The notes under the pieces are model-generated. The model worked only from the letters and a program-made list of their open reading frames with translations. It did not search any database and was not told where the DNA came from. This document shows positions 26,270 to 35,482 of a stretch of 64,000 bases of DNA, piece after piece. Location: the NCBI GenBank assembly GCA_910576125.1, contig CAJTHM010000014.1, positions 1 through 64,000 of the forward strand. Reading direction: 5' to 3'. This stretch comes from Lachnospiraceae bacterium. GTDB lineage: Bacteria; Bacillota; Clostridia; Lachnospirales; Lachnospiraceae. Numbering within the stretch: the first letter of the stretch is position 1; every line of letters begins with the position of its first letter. The translations under genes were made by a program, and so were the position numbers.

Positions 26270-26293
26270 AGAGCCGGAAAAGAATCCGGCTCT
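26270..26293. terminator. Hairpin between convergent genes
   Basis: AGAGCCGGA pairs perfectly with TCCGGCTCT around a 6-base loop, between the methyltransferase gene and the convergent lipoprotein gene. The T-run is short on the plus side, so efficiency is uncertain. Confidence 0.65.
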
Positions 26294-26337
26294 TGTGCCG
26301 GTATGCCTGAAAATAGCGAGGGCACTGATAAACCGTA

Positions 26338-26988
26338 TCAGGGCGCGTCAGGCAGCAGCCGGATAGCACCGGGGAATCCGGCTTCTTGGAACAGAGCCTG
26401 GAGCTGCTCTACGGAGGCTGCGTCAAACCCATCCGCCATGAGGAAAGTGCCGGTTGCCGTGACTGTGCTGTCCTCTCCGGTAGTGAAGACGACCGCGATG
26501 GGATTGCCGTTTTGGAATGTATACAGATAGATTGTGCTCTCTTTGGTCTCGCTGTTGACGAAAGTTTTGGATGCCGTATATACGGAAGAGGTTGCAAGGG
26601 CGGCAGTCCCGCTGCGTGAGTTGATCAGGCTGACCAAGGAAGAGGCGCTTCGGTTATCGAGCAGTTTTTTCAGGGAATCCGAAAAAGACTCGGTGACGGT
26701 GTCGCTTTCTGCGTAGGCAAGCATATCTCCCAGTGTAGGAACTTCGATTTCATAGACCGCTTGGGGAGCGGCGTAGTCCCCGGTGGCAAGTGTCTGGCGC
26801 ATCTGTTCGATTTCAGCTGCGCCGCTCATAAGGCTCCCATAACTGCTGCTGTCCACCATCTCCTCCATGAGCAAGATTACGTCCATGCCATGTTCATACA
26901 GGGACTTTCCGCTGTTTCCGGGGACAGCGCAGCCGCTGAGGGCAATCAGGAGCATCATTGCCAGGAGTATTGTTTTCTTCTTATTCAT
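26338..26988 (-). CDS. Hypothetical lipoprotein
   Basis: The 216-residue protein has a Lys-rich start, a hydrophobic core and the lipobox LSGC at about residue 20. The mature part contains two similar halves rich in Ser/Thr and acidic residues (MLAYAESDTVTESFSDSLKKLL, read in two parts, then STVTATGTFLMADGFD). There is no enzyme motif. ATG at 26988 follows AAAGGAAAC. It is divergent from the membrane-anchored protein at 27265. Confidence 0.7.
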   Translation of the reverse strand: MNKKKTILLAMMLLIALSGCAVPGNSGKSLYEHGMDVILLMEEMVDSSSYGSLMSGAAEIEQMRQTLATGDYAAPQAVYEIEVPTLGDMLAYAESDTVTESFSDSLKKLLDNRSASSLVSLINSRSGTAALATSSVYTASKTFVNSETKESTIYLYTFQNGNPIAVVFTTGEDSTVTATGTFLMADGFDAASVEQLQALFQEAGFPGAIRLLPDAP

Positions 26989-27060
26989 TTTCGTTTCCTT
27001 TCCGGGATATTTCGGGCCCGTACAATTCTGTAATGAGATGCTTTTTTCATATTCTGCGCA

Positions 27061-27074
27061 GTACAGTACTGTAC
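27061..27074. promoter_or_regulatory. Perfect 14-base palindrome in a divergent intergenic region
   Basis: GTACAGTACTGTAC is its own reverse complement. It lies between the divergent genes at 26988 and 27265, within a possible minus-strand promoter (TTGTAC, 17 bases, AATATG). It is a plausible operator for an unidentified dimeric repressor. Confidence 0.5.
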
Positions 27075-27264
27075 AAACTCCGATATGCCAGTATCATTAT
27101 AATCTATTTTCGATGAACACACAATTCCGATAGGGAAGAAAATTGAAAAATTATAAAGGATATTCCATTTTCCCATCCTGGCTGAGGGAATCGGAAATGA
27201 TGAAACTTCCTCCGACTTTTTGCGTCTAATATTATAGAAGACCAATAATAAAGGGGGCTGGATT

Positions 27265-28092
27265 ATGAGAAGAAAAAAGGGTATCGTTTTAATGATCTGC
27301 GTGTTGGTAGTATGTGTTGCAGGAGTGGCATTGCTCATTGGCAGAGGCGAAAAGCCGTACAGGAACTTAGATGCGTCTCAAATCATATTGGCAACAGTAC
27401 GGCTGACACCGCCGGATAAGACGATTCAAATTACTGAGATAAAAGAGTTGGTTGAATATCTGGAAGATGTGGTTATCTATAACAAGGACAACTCTTACAC
27501 GGAGTATGATGGTCAGGGTGTCACTTTCACGCTTACAATGTCCGATGGCGCGCAGACAAGCATTATGGCATATAATCCATTCCTTGTGATTGACGGTATC
27601 GGCTATAAAACGAAATATGAGCCATGCCAGGCGCTCAACAGTTACGCTAACAGATTGTTGGATAAGGAAGACGCTATTATCATTCTGGAAGAACCTCCCG
27701 CATTGGCTGTTGTAAGCGATAATACATCTATCAGTGCCTTGCCGGGTTCTTATTCCTGGCAGAAAGCGGAAGCTGATGGCACAACTACATCATCCCAGGC
27801 CGACAGCGCGCACCCATTGGACTGCAAGGATTTACTTCTCAAATTTGAAACCACTGAACAAGCTGCTGCATTAAATTTTACAGAAGAACCTGACAGATTA
27901 TTAAGTGCACGATGCTGGAGCGATGAATACTGGGGCGTTCTAAGCGCAGACAGCGAAAATGTCGATATTAACGGGAACGAAATTGTACTGAAACCGGGCG
28001 GATACATCTATGAGGTTAGGGCTGAATGGGATGCCGATAACGGATATGGCGGTACAGCACAGTATTCTTTTTATGTCGATTATACTGAATAA
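27265..28092 (+). CDS. Membrane-anchored hypothetical protein
   Basis: ATG at 27265 follows AAAGGGGG. A basic start and one hydrophobic helix (GIVLMICVLVVCVAGVALL) anchor a 250-residue extracellular part. That part has two beta-rich halves; the second begins SALPGSYSWQKAEADG and ends in GGYIYEVRAEWDADNG. This two-part arrangement is common in Firmicute secreted proteins of unknown function. It is followed by a broken two-component locus. Confidence 0.65.
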   Translation: MRRKKGIVLMICVLVVCVAGVALLIGRGEKPYRNLDASQIILATVRLTPPDKTIQITEIKELVEYLEDVVIYNKDNSYTEYDGQGVTFTLTMSDGAQTSIMAYNPFLVIDGIGYKTKYEPCQALNSYANRLLDKEDAIIILEEPPALAVVSDNTSISALPGSYSWQKAEADGTTTSSQADSAHPLDCKDLLLKFETTEQAAALNFTEEPDRLLSARCWSDEYWGVLSADSENVDINGNEIVLKPGGYIYEVRAEWDADNGYGGTAQYSFYVDYTE

Positions 28093-28157
28093 AATCAGTT
28101 CCACAGAAAAGGATTTCCCAAGCGGTGTAGACCGTTTATAGACTTTTTTGTGCGCAT

Positions 28158-28359
28158 TTGCGGAGGGAGGGCAGAACGCGCCGTGCCGGACAGGTCTTTG
28201 ACCGGGAGAAGATTTATGAGAGAATCTGGGGATATGACGCCGAGGGCAGCAGCGATATCCTGAAAGAGCATATCCGTAGGATTCGCGCAAAGCTGGCCCG
28301 GGTGACAGACAGGGAGTATATTGAGATGGTCTGGGTGCGGCTACAAATGGGTAAATTAA
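28158..28359 (+). pseudogene. OmpR-type response regulator, C-terminal remnant
   Basis: The frame encodes only the last about 60 residues of an OmpR DNA-binding domain: GQVFDREKIYERIWGYDAEG, then LKEHIRRIRAKLA and YIEMVW. The receiver domain is absent. After VW a small indel shifts the expected GYKW ending (encoded at about 28340-28356, with TAA at 28357) into another frame. The kinase gene downstream therefore lost its partner. Confidence 0.8.
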
Positions 28360-28364
28360 GAGAT

Positions 28365-29576
28365 ATGACGCTCAGGAAAACATTCTATCTGATTGTCTCC
28401 GCCACGGCAGGGATTGTGCTGCTCCTGTCGGCGGTGTCCGTAAGGGCCTGTTCCCGGATTCATGACCGGATTACTTTGTCCCACGCCTTTCTGATGAATG
28501 CCGCAGTGGTGGAGCATGGCGACGGCGGGTACTACATTATGGATACGGGGCCGGAGAGCATGGGGGATGCAGAAGACGCGGAGAACGCCCCTGTGGAATT
28601 TACCGGCAGAGAACTGTGGTTATGCAGGATGACGGAGGCGCTGATGGTGGTTCTTCCCATATTCTTTTCCGGCCTGGGAATCGTGTGCGCCGGAACCTGT
28701 TTTTACCGGGTCAAGCTGAAAGAACCGCTGGCGGCATTGAAACAGGGGATAAGCCATATAGCGGAAAACGACCTGGATTTCACCATGGGCTACGAAAAGC
28801 GGGACGAGCTGGGGGAACTGTGCAGGGCATTTGAGACCATGCGGGGCGAACTGGTAAAGAATAACCGTTATATGTGGGGGCTGGTAGAGGAGCGGAAGAG
28901 AATCAATGCCAGCATCGCCCACGATTTGAGGACGCCCATCACGGTCATCAAAGGCTACAGCGAGTATCTGGACAGGAATGCCGGAAAGGAAAACCTTACA
29001 GGGGAGGGCACAAGGGAGATTGCGGGATACATCAACCAGGCCGCCGTCCGGCTGGAGGAATACGCGGATTCCGTGCGCGAGGTTCAGGCATTGGAGGACA
29101 TGCGCCTGGAATACAGGGAAGTCTTCCTGGGCAGCTTTTTGGAAGAAATGCGGGCGCAGCTTTCTGTCATGGCGGAACAGAACGGGAAAGAAATCTGCCT
29201 GTGCGCGAATCTGCCGGAGCGGGCTGTGGCGCTGTCCGCCGTCGCGGTATTCCGGATTATGGAAAACATTGTGGACAACGCCCTGAGGTACTGCAGGGAG
29301 CGGATAGAGGTGGAGATTTCCTTTGCCGCGCCTTTCCTTACAATAGCAGTAACGGATGACGGCAAGGGATTTTCGGAGAGGGAGCGCAGAGAAGCGACGG
29401 ATTATTTCTATAAAGGGAAAATGGAGGGGAGGAAAAAGCGGCATTTCGGCATCGGGCTGACCATATGCAGAATACTCGCGCAGAAGCATGGCGGCGCTAT
29501 CCTGTTGGATAATGCCCCGGAAAGCGGCGCGCGGGTGACGGTGAAAATAAAAATACAAGAAAGTTCTCCATTGTGA
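28365..29576 (+). CDS. Sensor histidine kinase (orphaned)
   Basis: The start is taken at the ATG at 28365, near the lost regulator's stop. The 403-residue kinase has two membrane helices (about residues 8-28 and 85-110) with a short external loop. A HAMP region follows, then HisKA with IAHDLRTPITVIKGY (phospho-His). The HATPase boxes are NIVDNALRYC (N), DDGKGFS (G1) and FGIGLTICRILA (G2). It appears intact, but its cognate response regulator upstream is reduced to a fragment and the adjacent ATPase is interrupted. Confidence 0.85.
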   Translation: MTLRKTFYLIVSATAGIVLLLSAVSVRACSRIHDRITLSHAFLMNAAVVEHGDGGYYIMDTGPESMGDAEDAENAPVEFTGRELWLCRMTEALMVVLPIFFSGLGIVCAGTCFYRVKLKEPLAALKQGISHIAENDLDFTMGYEKRDELGELCRAFETMRGELVKNNRYMWGLVEERKRINASIAHDLRTPITVIKGYSEYLDRNAGKENLTGEGTREIAGYINQAAVRLEEYADSVREVQALEDMRLEYREVFLGSFLEEMRAQLSVMAEQNGKEICLCANLPERAVALSAVAVFRIMENIVDNALRYCRERIEVEISFAAPFLTIAVTDDGKGFSERERREATDYFYKGKMEGRKKRHFGIGLTICRILAQKHGGAILLDNAPESGARVTVKIKIQESSPL

Positions 29577-29694
29577 CGGAATGTAGACTTTCAGATGGTA
29601 AACTCTCCTATCATAAGGAACTGTTCAAAACACTTCCTCAGGAACTGCTTTGAGCATTTCCCGGGCGTAAACCGCCAGAAAGGAGAGTTTTTTC

Positions 29695-30576
29695 ATGGAG
29701 ATAAAGATTACGTCTCTGCAATAAAGATACGGAAACAGGATTGCCCTGGACGGCATTACCTTTTCTGTGGGAAACGGCATGTTCGGGCTGATAGGAAGGA
29801 ACGGCGCGGGGAAGACGACGCTGATGCGGATTCTTGCCACCCTGAGCAGGCCCTCCGGCGGGCAGGTCACATTTGACGGAATCCCTCTGGAGGATGTAAA
29901 GAGGATTCGGTCTTTTATCGGTTATCTGCCCCAGGAGTTTTCGCTGTATCCGGAAATGTCGGTACAGGAGGTCATGGGGTATCTGGCGGCGCTTTCCGGC
30001 ATCCCGGGAAAGGTCTGGCGGGAGCGCATTCCCCGGCTCTTGCGGAAAGTCAATCTATGGGATGACAGGACAAAAAGGGCGGGGAGGCTGTCCGGCGGGA
30101 TGAAGCGGCGGCTGGGCATCGCCCAGGCTCTGCTGAACGACCCGCAGGTACTGATTGTGGATGAGCCCACAGCGGGGCTTGACCCGGAGGAAAGGCTCCG
30201 CTTTTACGCTCTGCTGGGCGAATTTGCAGACAGCCGTACCGTGTTGGTATCCTCCCATATCATGAGCGACATTGAAGCAGTGTGCGAAAACGTGGCGGTG
30301 CTGGATGCCGGGCGGCTGCTGTTTGCCGGGACGGCAGGGGAATTGGCTGAAAAGGCCGGGGGAAAAGTATTTGAAGTGACGGTTCCGAGAGAGGGACAGG
30401 AGTCGGTCAAAAGGGATTGCCATGTCCTGTCTGCCCAGGGGCATGGGGCGGATGTAAGGATCCGCGCCCTGGCCGACCGCGTCCCGGCGGCGGGCCGTTC
30501 CGTCCCCTGCGTGCCTACGGCATGGGACGGTTATATGGAGCTGCTGCGCCGGCAGGAACAGGAGGTGGGGGAGTGA
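29695..30576 (+). pseudogene. ABC transporter ATPase with an in-frame TAA
   Basis: AAAGGAG and the ATG at 29695 open the expected frame (MEIKITSLQ). Codon 10 is TAA (29722-29724) where Lys is expected, and the same frame continues (RYGNRIALDGITFSVGNG). The rest is a complete ATPase: Walker A GRNGAGKTT, LSGGMKRR signature, and Walker B VLIVDEPTAGLDPEE. Translation might restart at GTG 29767, but that would lose the first strand. It is either a recent pseudogene, a sequencing error or a suppressed stop. It was meant to power the permeases that follow. Confidence 0.8.
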
Positions 30577-31955
30577 TGAAGCTGTTTCTGATGGAGTGCG
30601 GAAAAACGGCAAGGGGGATTCTGTATTGGCTGTTCGTTCTGGTATTGTTTTTTGCGGGCGTCCGTCCGTTGGATGAGACGGTGGAAAGTGAGCTTCGCCA
30701 GAAGGACGACCCCTCATCCGTATTTTATACAGCGGCGGATGGCGTATACGCCAGGGATTCCGGCGGGCTGACTGATAGGGAGATACAGGAGAATATGATG
30801 GCCGGGGCTGTGGCGCGGCTTTTGGAAAGTTACCAGAAAAATGCTTATGAATATTATCCTTTCGGATATGTAAAAACGAAGACGCTGTCCGAAGAGGGGC
30901 AGAGGGTAATCCTTTCCTATCTGGAGGAGCTGACCGGAATGGGGGAAGAAGCCATAAACGGGGCAGCAGAAGAGAGCGGCGAAGAAGAGTTCCGGATTTC
31001 CGGCGGCGGTGCTTACGTTTTGGAGCCGGGACAGGGGAGCATGGCGGAAAACGGACAATATGTCATAGAACCAGGCGATTGGAAATATACGGAAAACAGT
31101 GCAGAAATAGCGGAAGCATCGGTTCCCTTTGACCGCTTTCAGGAAATCATGGGAGAGGTGGACGCCATGATTGGGCGAGGTTCCTGTTTCAGCGGGGAGA
31201 TGCTGGAATTGTATTACTGCGGAAATGATATGGAGAGCAGTCCGATGACGGAGCGGCAGCACAGGGAATTCTATGAAAGCGACCATGTGACGGGAGCGTT
31301 TGCAAGGTATTACTGCGACAGCATATCCCTGGTGGTTCTGGGACTGCCTGCCCTTGTGATGGTTGAACTGATGATGAAGGATAAGAACCGGAGGATGCAG
31401 GCGCTGGTGTACCCGCGGACGGTTCTTGGCGCAAGGCTGGTCTGCACCCGCTTTGCGGCAGCTGTCTGTATGGTGATGGTGCCCGTCCTTATCTTTCCGG
31501 CCAGGTCTCTGGTGATGCTGGTACGGTTCTGCAAGGAAACAGGAATACAGCCGGATGTATTTGCCTTTGTAAAATATGCCTTGCTATGGATACTGCCCAC
31601 AGTGATGCTTGTGATGGCTATGGGGCTGTTTTTGACCATACTGACCGAGAACTATTCCGGTATCCTGTTTACAGGGCTCCTCTGGCTGGCTGGCAGACCG
31701 TCCATCGGCAAAATCGCGGGCGGGAATTATGGCTTGTTCGACCTGGTTATCCGCCATAACACATTGAAAGGGTATGGGCGGATGACGGAGAATCTTCCTA
31801 TGCTGGCTCTGAACAGGGCTGTTATTTCCGGTATGGCATTGCTGTTCGTGGCGCTTGCGATTATTGTATATGAGACAAGGCGGAAAGGAGTGGGCATCTT
31901 TGAAAAACGAAAATTTTTTAACGGTTTTAAAGTCAAATGTACGTATAAACCATAA
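30576..31955 (+). CDS. ABC-2 type transporter permease subunit
   Basis: ATG at 30576 overlaps the ATPase stop (TGATG) behind GGAGGTGGGGG. The 459-residue protein has one N-terminal membrane helix (GILYWLFVLVLFFAGV). A large external domain of about 200 residues follows, then a block of helices from about residue 245 onward. This is the layout of ABC-2 export permeases of lantibiotic or multidrug type. Its last 56 bases overlap the next permease gene in another frame. Confidence 0.7.
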   Translation: MKLFLMECGKTARGILYWLFVLVLFFAGVRPLDETVESELRQKDDPSSVFYTAADGVYARDSGGLTDREIQENMMAGAVARLLESYQKNAYEYYPFGYVKTKTLSEEGQRVILSYLEELTGMGEEAINGAAEESGEEEFRISGGGAYVLEPGQGSMAENGQYVIEPGDWKYTENSAEIAEASVPFDRFQEIMGEVDAMIGRGSCFSGEMLELYYCGNDMESSPMTERQHREFYESDHVTGAFARYYCDSISLVVLGLPALVMVELMMKDKNRRMQALVYPRTVLGARLVCTRFAAAVCMVMVPVLIFPARSLVMLVRFCKETGIQPDVFAFVKYALLWILPTVMLVMAMGLFLTILTENYSGILFTGLLWLAGRPSIGKIAGGNYGLFDLVIRHNTLKGYGRMTENLPMLALNRAVISGMALLFVALAIIVYETRRKGVGIFEKRKFFNGFKVKCTYKP

Positions 31956-32511
31956 GCATACACTGATTCCGTCTATTCTGCTGCTGCTGGTGATTCCGCT
32001 GATTTACGGGACTGCAAATCTGGACTGCGTCAAATCTGCCGACTGCCTGGAACGGATGACGGCATTGATTGGGATTCCCATGTTCACGCCGCTGCTTTAC
32101 CGGGAACAATCAGAGGACTTATACAGCATAGTCGCCCTGCGTCCGTTTCCTCTCCGGGCCGTGGCGGCTCTGCAGATTGGGATTTCCGCGGTCGAGGCCT
32201 TGGGGCTGATTCTGGCCTTTGAGGTTTCCATGGCCGTCCGCGGAAGTACATTCCCGGTTGGGGCATATGCTTTTCGGACATTGGCAGCGTGCATGGCCCT
32301 CGGGTTCACAGGTCTGCTCTGCGCTTCTGCTATGAAAAATGTCGTTGCCGGGTACTTGGGGGCGTTTGTTTTCTGCTTTGCGGTACAAGCGAGGGGCGGT
32401 GGCTCCTTGTTCAGGGCTGTCACAAATGGGATTCAGCCGCCGCTGCTGTTATTTCTCTTCGGCGCAGCGGCAGCGATTCTCTTTGCTGTGGGCAGACCAG
32501 GCGGCCGATAG
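31900..32511 (+). CDS. Second ABC-2-like permease, TTG start
   Basis: AAAGGAGTG at 31883-31891 is followed, eight bases later, by TTG at 31900. Earlier in-frame ATGs lie well inside the previous gene and have no ribosome binding site. The 203-residue product is nearly all membrane: six hydrophobic segments from residue 25 to the end (TLIPSILLLLVIPLIYG, and LLLFLFGAAAAILFAVG at the end). It is co-transcribed with the permease before it. The whole module probably lost function when the ATPase was interrupted. Confidence 0.65.
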   Translation: MKNENFLTVLKSNVRINHKHTLIPSILLLLVIPLIYGTANLDCVKSADCLERMTALIGIPMFTPLLYREQSEDLYSIVALRPFPLRAVAALQIGISAVEALGLILAFEVSMAVRGSTFPVGAYAFRTLAACMALGFTGLLCASAMKNVVAGYLGAFVFCFAVQARGGGSLFRAVTNGIQPPLLLFLFGAAAAILFAVGRPGGR

Positions 32512-32586
32512 TTGAGGATGTATGGTTGGAATTTGCGCATTATCTGGATATAGGGCAGCGAAGACCGATATTTACAGAAAGCGAAA

Positions 32587-33051
32587 TTAATCCAGCCAGA
32601 CACAATCAACAATGTCGCGGTCGACTTTAACAAATTTTTCCTCTATAAAAACAGCAGCCCAGCCATGTTCTTCATCCCACGGACAATTGAGGGACAATAT
32701 GACGCATACAGCAACATTTTGCGACTCATATGGGGGATGGCCTGTTTTGCTTCTGGCATAGACTGCGTCTTCCAGAGCATAAAGAGTAACATCCGTGCCT
32801 ATGTGTTTTATAAGGTCTGCAGGCAATTCGATTTCCGGCCAATATTCTTTGCTTTCTTCCTCGTCATCAGGTCCCCAGTCTCCATACATGTCATCATAAT
32901 ACAGGCGTATAAAGGCCTCCAGCATTTCGGTTTCCAGCTGGGGCGTCCAGTTCTCTATCAGCCTTTTGCAGGAAAGGGCACCTTTCCCTCCATCTTCGTC
33001 TAACTCTACAATTTTGAATTCTTTTGGATTTAATAATAAATTCTCTGGCAT
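32587..33051 (-). CDS. DUF6985/DUF2004-like hypothetical protein
   Basis: ATG at 33051 follows AGGAGGGAG. The 154-residue acidic protein ends in the pattern CVILSLNCPWDEEHGWAAVF, then VDRDIVDCVW, typical of DUF6985/DUF2004-type proteins (WDEEHG). Such proteins are often found among immunity or SUKH-like neighbours, but no direct function is known. It is transcribed on its own against the transporter genes. Confidence 0.6.
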   Translation of the reverse strand: MPENLLLNPKEFKIVELDEDGGKGALSCKRLIENWTPQLETEMLEAFIRLYYDDMYGDWGPDDEEESKEYWPEIELPADLIKHIGTDVTLYALEDAVYARSKTGHPPYESQNVAVCVILSLNCPWDEEHGWAAVFIEEKFVKVDRDIVDCVWLD

Positions 33052-33119
33052 TTTTCTCCCTCCTGTTCTTTATTGATCCACACCATGGCTTTCATTATAC
33101 AGCTTTTTCTTGAAGTGCA

Positions 33120-33377
33120 CAAGGCCCTCTTTCATTTTGCGCAAAAGCCGCCGCCAAAGCAGCAGATGACCCGTATGCCGAAAAGCTGGAGCGGGCATAC
33201 CTGAAATGGCGGAAAGACTGCGGCCTGTCAAGTTAGGGCGCGATTCTACTGACTCTGCTTTTCACGGGAATCTTGTGGGATATGATTGATTTGTATTTCG
33301 GTTTGTTCCTTACTATAGGGGGGTTTTTCATCCCGATTTATATTGTCGGGAATAAATATAAAGAAAGGAAATCATAG
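33120..33377 (+). pseudogene. Two C-terminal gene remnants
   Basis: One frame ends at TAG 33234 and reads PYAEKLERAYLKWRKDCG. The same frame then reopens and reads ILLTLLFTGILWDMIDLYFG, then LFLTIGGFFIPIYIVGNKY, a membrane-helix pair ending at TAG 33375. Neither has a start. They look like tails of lost genes. The small gene at 33609 follows. Confidence 0.4.
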
Positions 33378-33528
33378 TTACCAGTCTTTGTGTTCGGTAC
33401 TCTTTTTGCACTTTCCCATTATACACTTATTGGATATGCACTGGCTTCGCTCAAAAATAGGCTATATCAGAAAAGGACATCAAATAGTCAGAAAATAGAA
33501 AAAGAAGTCGGACATCATCAAAAAGGTA

Positions 33529-33557
33529 TTGGCTTTTGGATGTCTAAATGTTATACT
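33529..33557 (+). promoter_or_regulatory. Promoter of the small gene at 33609
   Basis: TTGGCT (33529-33534) and TATACT (33552-33557) are 17 bases apart. The start codon at 33609 lies about 45 bases beyond the predicted transcription start. Confidence 0.55.
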
Positions 33558-33608
33558 ATATATGAAGTCAAGGAATGGCAAGAACTTAACGGAAAGGAGA
33601 TTAAAAAT

Positions 33609-33791
33609 ATGGAGGCATTAGAAGAAATGACCGAGAAAGAGCAGAAGACGATGTTTATAAGCGCATACATGAACTTACAGCGCGTCAAGGTATCAGAGGA
33701 CAAGGATAAGGAAATCAGAAATCAGGAAAGAGAACTGAAAGCAAAGCTTGAAGCATTAGGCGTTGTAGTTGAGGATTTGAAAATTGAATAG
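33609..33791 (+). CDS. Small coiled hypothetical protein (60 aa)
   Basis: AAGGAGA sits seven bases before the ATG at 33609. The product is a single highly charged helix-rich chain (EALEEMTEKEQKTMF, then KDKEIRNQERELKAKLEAL), likely a coiled coil. It has its own promoter and ribosome binding site, so it is probably expressed. No family is recognised. Confidence 0.5.
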   Translation: MEALEEMTEKEQKTMFISAYMNLQRVKVSEDKDKEIRNQERELKAKLEALGVVVEDLKIE

Positions 33792-34243
33792 CGGCAAAAG
33801 GATGTTCTCGCTCTGTGCCCCATCGGTGCCTGCAGAAGGAGCAGTTCCGGAGAGCGGGCAACAGGCCGCAGAACAGGGCAGACTGTGAATCCAGGGCAAT
33901 CAGATAATAATGAAAGCACCAACGGCGGGATCATAGACATCTATACCATCCGTGACTTTGCGAAACCCAACGCCGACGGATACGGGACATTGACAGGGAT
34001 AGAAAAGTACAGCCAGAAAGAGTTTGACGAACATGCACAGTCAAGCAATGAGGTACAATCCAGCTCCGGTTCCTGTACCGTAACACAGGAGTGACGGCTA
34101 TTGCATCATCATGTAGTGGCATCACCATACCATTGTATAGCGGGCGCGGGCATCACCGCACATCCGAAAAGGCCGGCCCCGCTGCCATATGTTCCTGTAA
34201 TTGCGCTATCTGTTCCCAGGGCTTTCTGCTTCGAAGAATATTA
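33792..34243. other. Intergenic stretch with weak coding remnants
   Basis: A 69-codon frame at 33885-34094 (IIDIYTIRDFAKPNADGYG) starts with GTG and has no ribosome binding site; it may be a gene tail. The rest contains nothing I can support. It leads into an ISAs1 transposase relic on the other strand. Confidence 0.35.
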
Positions 34244-34555
34244 TTATTTGGCAAGCTCGTCAATTGCATCCATCATATCGTTATCGTAGTTTCTGCCTAT
34301 CTTACTACGGATTCGTTTCATGCTCCTATGATAGTAAGCTTTCAACAGCTTTATTATAAACAGGACAAATCTTCTGATCAGGCCAGGATTGTGTATTCCG
34401 TTCTTTTCTTTGGAGCGTGGCCTGTCTTCCCTGAAAACTATATCAAGTGTCCAGTGCAGGTTGTTTTCTATATATTCCAGTGCCTGCGTGCGACAATAGA
34501 AAACAGCTCTGCACTGGGCTTGATGCTGCACAGGAAATATCGTTCTTAGATTTTA
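34244..34555 (-). pseudogene. ISAs1 family transposase, C-terminal frameshifted remnant
   Basis: One minus-strand frame gives RYFLCSIKPSAELFSIVARRHWNI. A shift near 34475 then gives ENNLHWTLDIVFREDRPRSK, with KRIRSKIGRNYDNDMMDAI at the end. HWxIEN-LHW-LDV-FREDxxR is the conserved catalytic C-terminal signature of ISAs1/H-repeat transposases. The N-terminal two thirds and the inverted repeats are gone. Confidence 0.8.
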
Positions 34556-34663
34556 CCAGTTTTATCCATAATCCACAATATTTTCTCCCAAAGAACAGGA
34601 GTCAAAAATGTTGTCTGCTTATTTTTGTTCATGCGTTTATTCTGATAGTAGGGGCTTCGCCCC

Positions 34664-34692
34664 TTTACATATGCCATTCTGCAACGTATACT
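34664..34692 (+). promoter_or_regulatory. Promoter of the lipoprotein gene at 34726
   Basis: TTTACA (34664-34669) and TATACT (34687-34692) are 17 bases apart, with the start codon about 27 bases past the predicted transcription start. Confidence 0.55.
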
Positions 34693-34725
34693 GGAAACGT
34701 ACAAGAAAAGAGGGGGTGCCAGTAC

Positions 34726-35334
34726 ATGAAGTGCAAAACGGGAGGATTTCCCATAAGAAAACATATCGTGCTTATCCTTTCTGTTCTGCTTGTGCCTGCC
34801 ATGACTGGCTGCGGGCAATCAGACGGCCTGGTGCCATTGGAGGAGCTTCCAGAGGATTATAGCCTGGAACAGGCAAAAAAAGACGGCTGCATTACCCATG
34901 AAGACGGGGACATAACACAAGGCAAAGAAAGATTTGAGGAATTCTATGATACCACGAAGTCAGGCAAGGCAGATAAGGTAAGGCTTGCGGATTATTATTC
35001 GCCCGACGACCCATCCGGATACGACCCGGAATCCTATGAAGCTCTCAAAGCCGGTTATCCGCGCCTGTATGTTCTTGATTTGTCTTTTGACGGAGAACAA
35101 TATACAATCCGTTGGTACGAAGACGGGGAGGAGATTATTAGAAATTATCCATACCTTTTGAAATATGAAGGGCCCGCAGAAAGTCCGGACGCAGTCTATA
35201 AGTCATACACAAGGTATGTACTGACAAACGATGACGGAGTCACATGGCAGGAATTGGTGTGGGGAATGATCAGCTCCCAATTAGGCGACTATATTGATCA
35301 TATGAGTATCTGCACCGACTATGTCTATGAGTGA
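34726..35334 (+). CDS. Hypothetical lipoprotein
   Basis: ATG at 34726 follows AGAGGGGG. The signal (KHIVLILSVLLVPAMTGC) ends in a lipobox at about residue 29. The mature 170-residue part is acidic with many Tyr and Asp (YYSPDDPSGYDPESYEALK). It has a beta-rich centre (YVLDLSFDGEQYTIRWYEDGEE). No family recognised; probably a surface protein. Confidence 0.65.
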   Translation: MKCKTGGFPIRKHIVLILSVLLVPAMTGCGQSDGLVPLEELPEDYSLEQAKKDGCITHEDGDITQGKERFEEFYDTTKSGKADKVRLADYYSPDDPSGYDPESYEALKAGYPRLYVLDLSFDGEQYTIRWYEDGEEIIRNYPYLLKYEGPAESPDAVYKSYTRYVLTNDDGVTWQELVWGMISSQLGDYIDHMSICTDYVYE

Positions 35335-35390
35335 ATTCATGGGTGCAAAATCAGGATATGCGGGGAATCACCAAAAGCCTAGGACAGGGT

Positions 35391-35419
35391 TTTACACATT
35401 CTTTTGCGGGTGGTATAAT
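35391..35419 (+). promoter_or_regulatory. Promoter of the SGNH gene
   Basis: TTTACA (35391-35396) and TATAAT (35414-35419) are 17 bases apart; a second TATAAT lies a little downstream. Confidence 0.6.
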
Positions 35420-35482
35420 ATTTCATGCTATAGTATAATGTCTTTACATTTAAAATCGGATATGGCAGGAAAGGAAAGCAGA

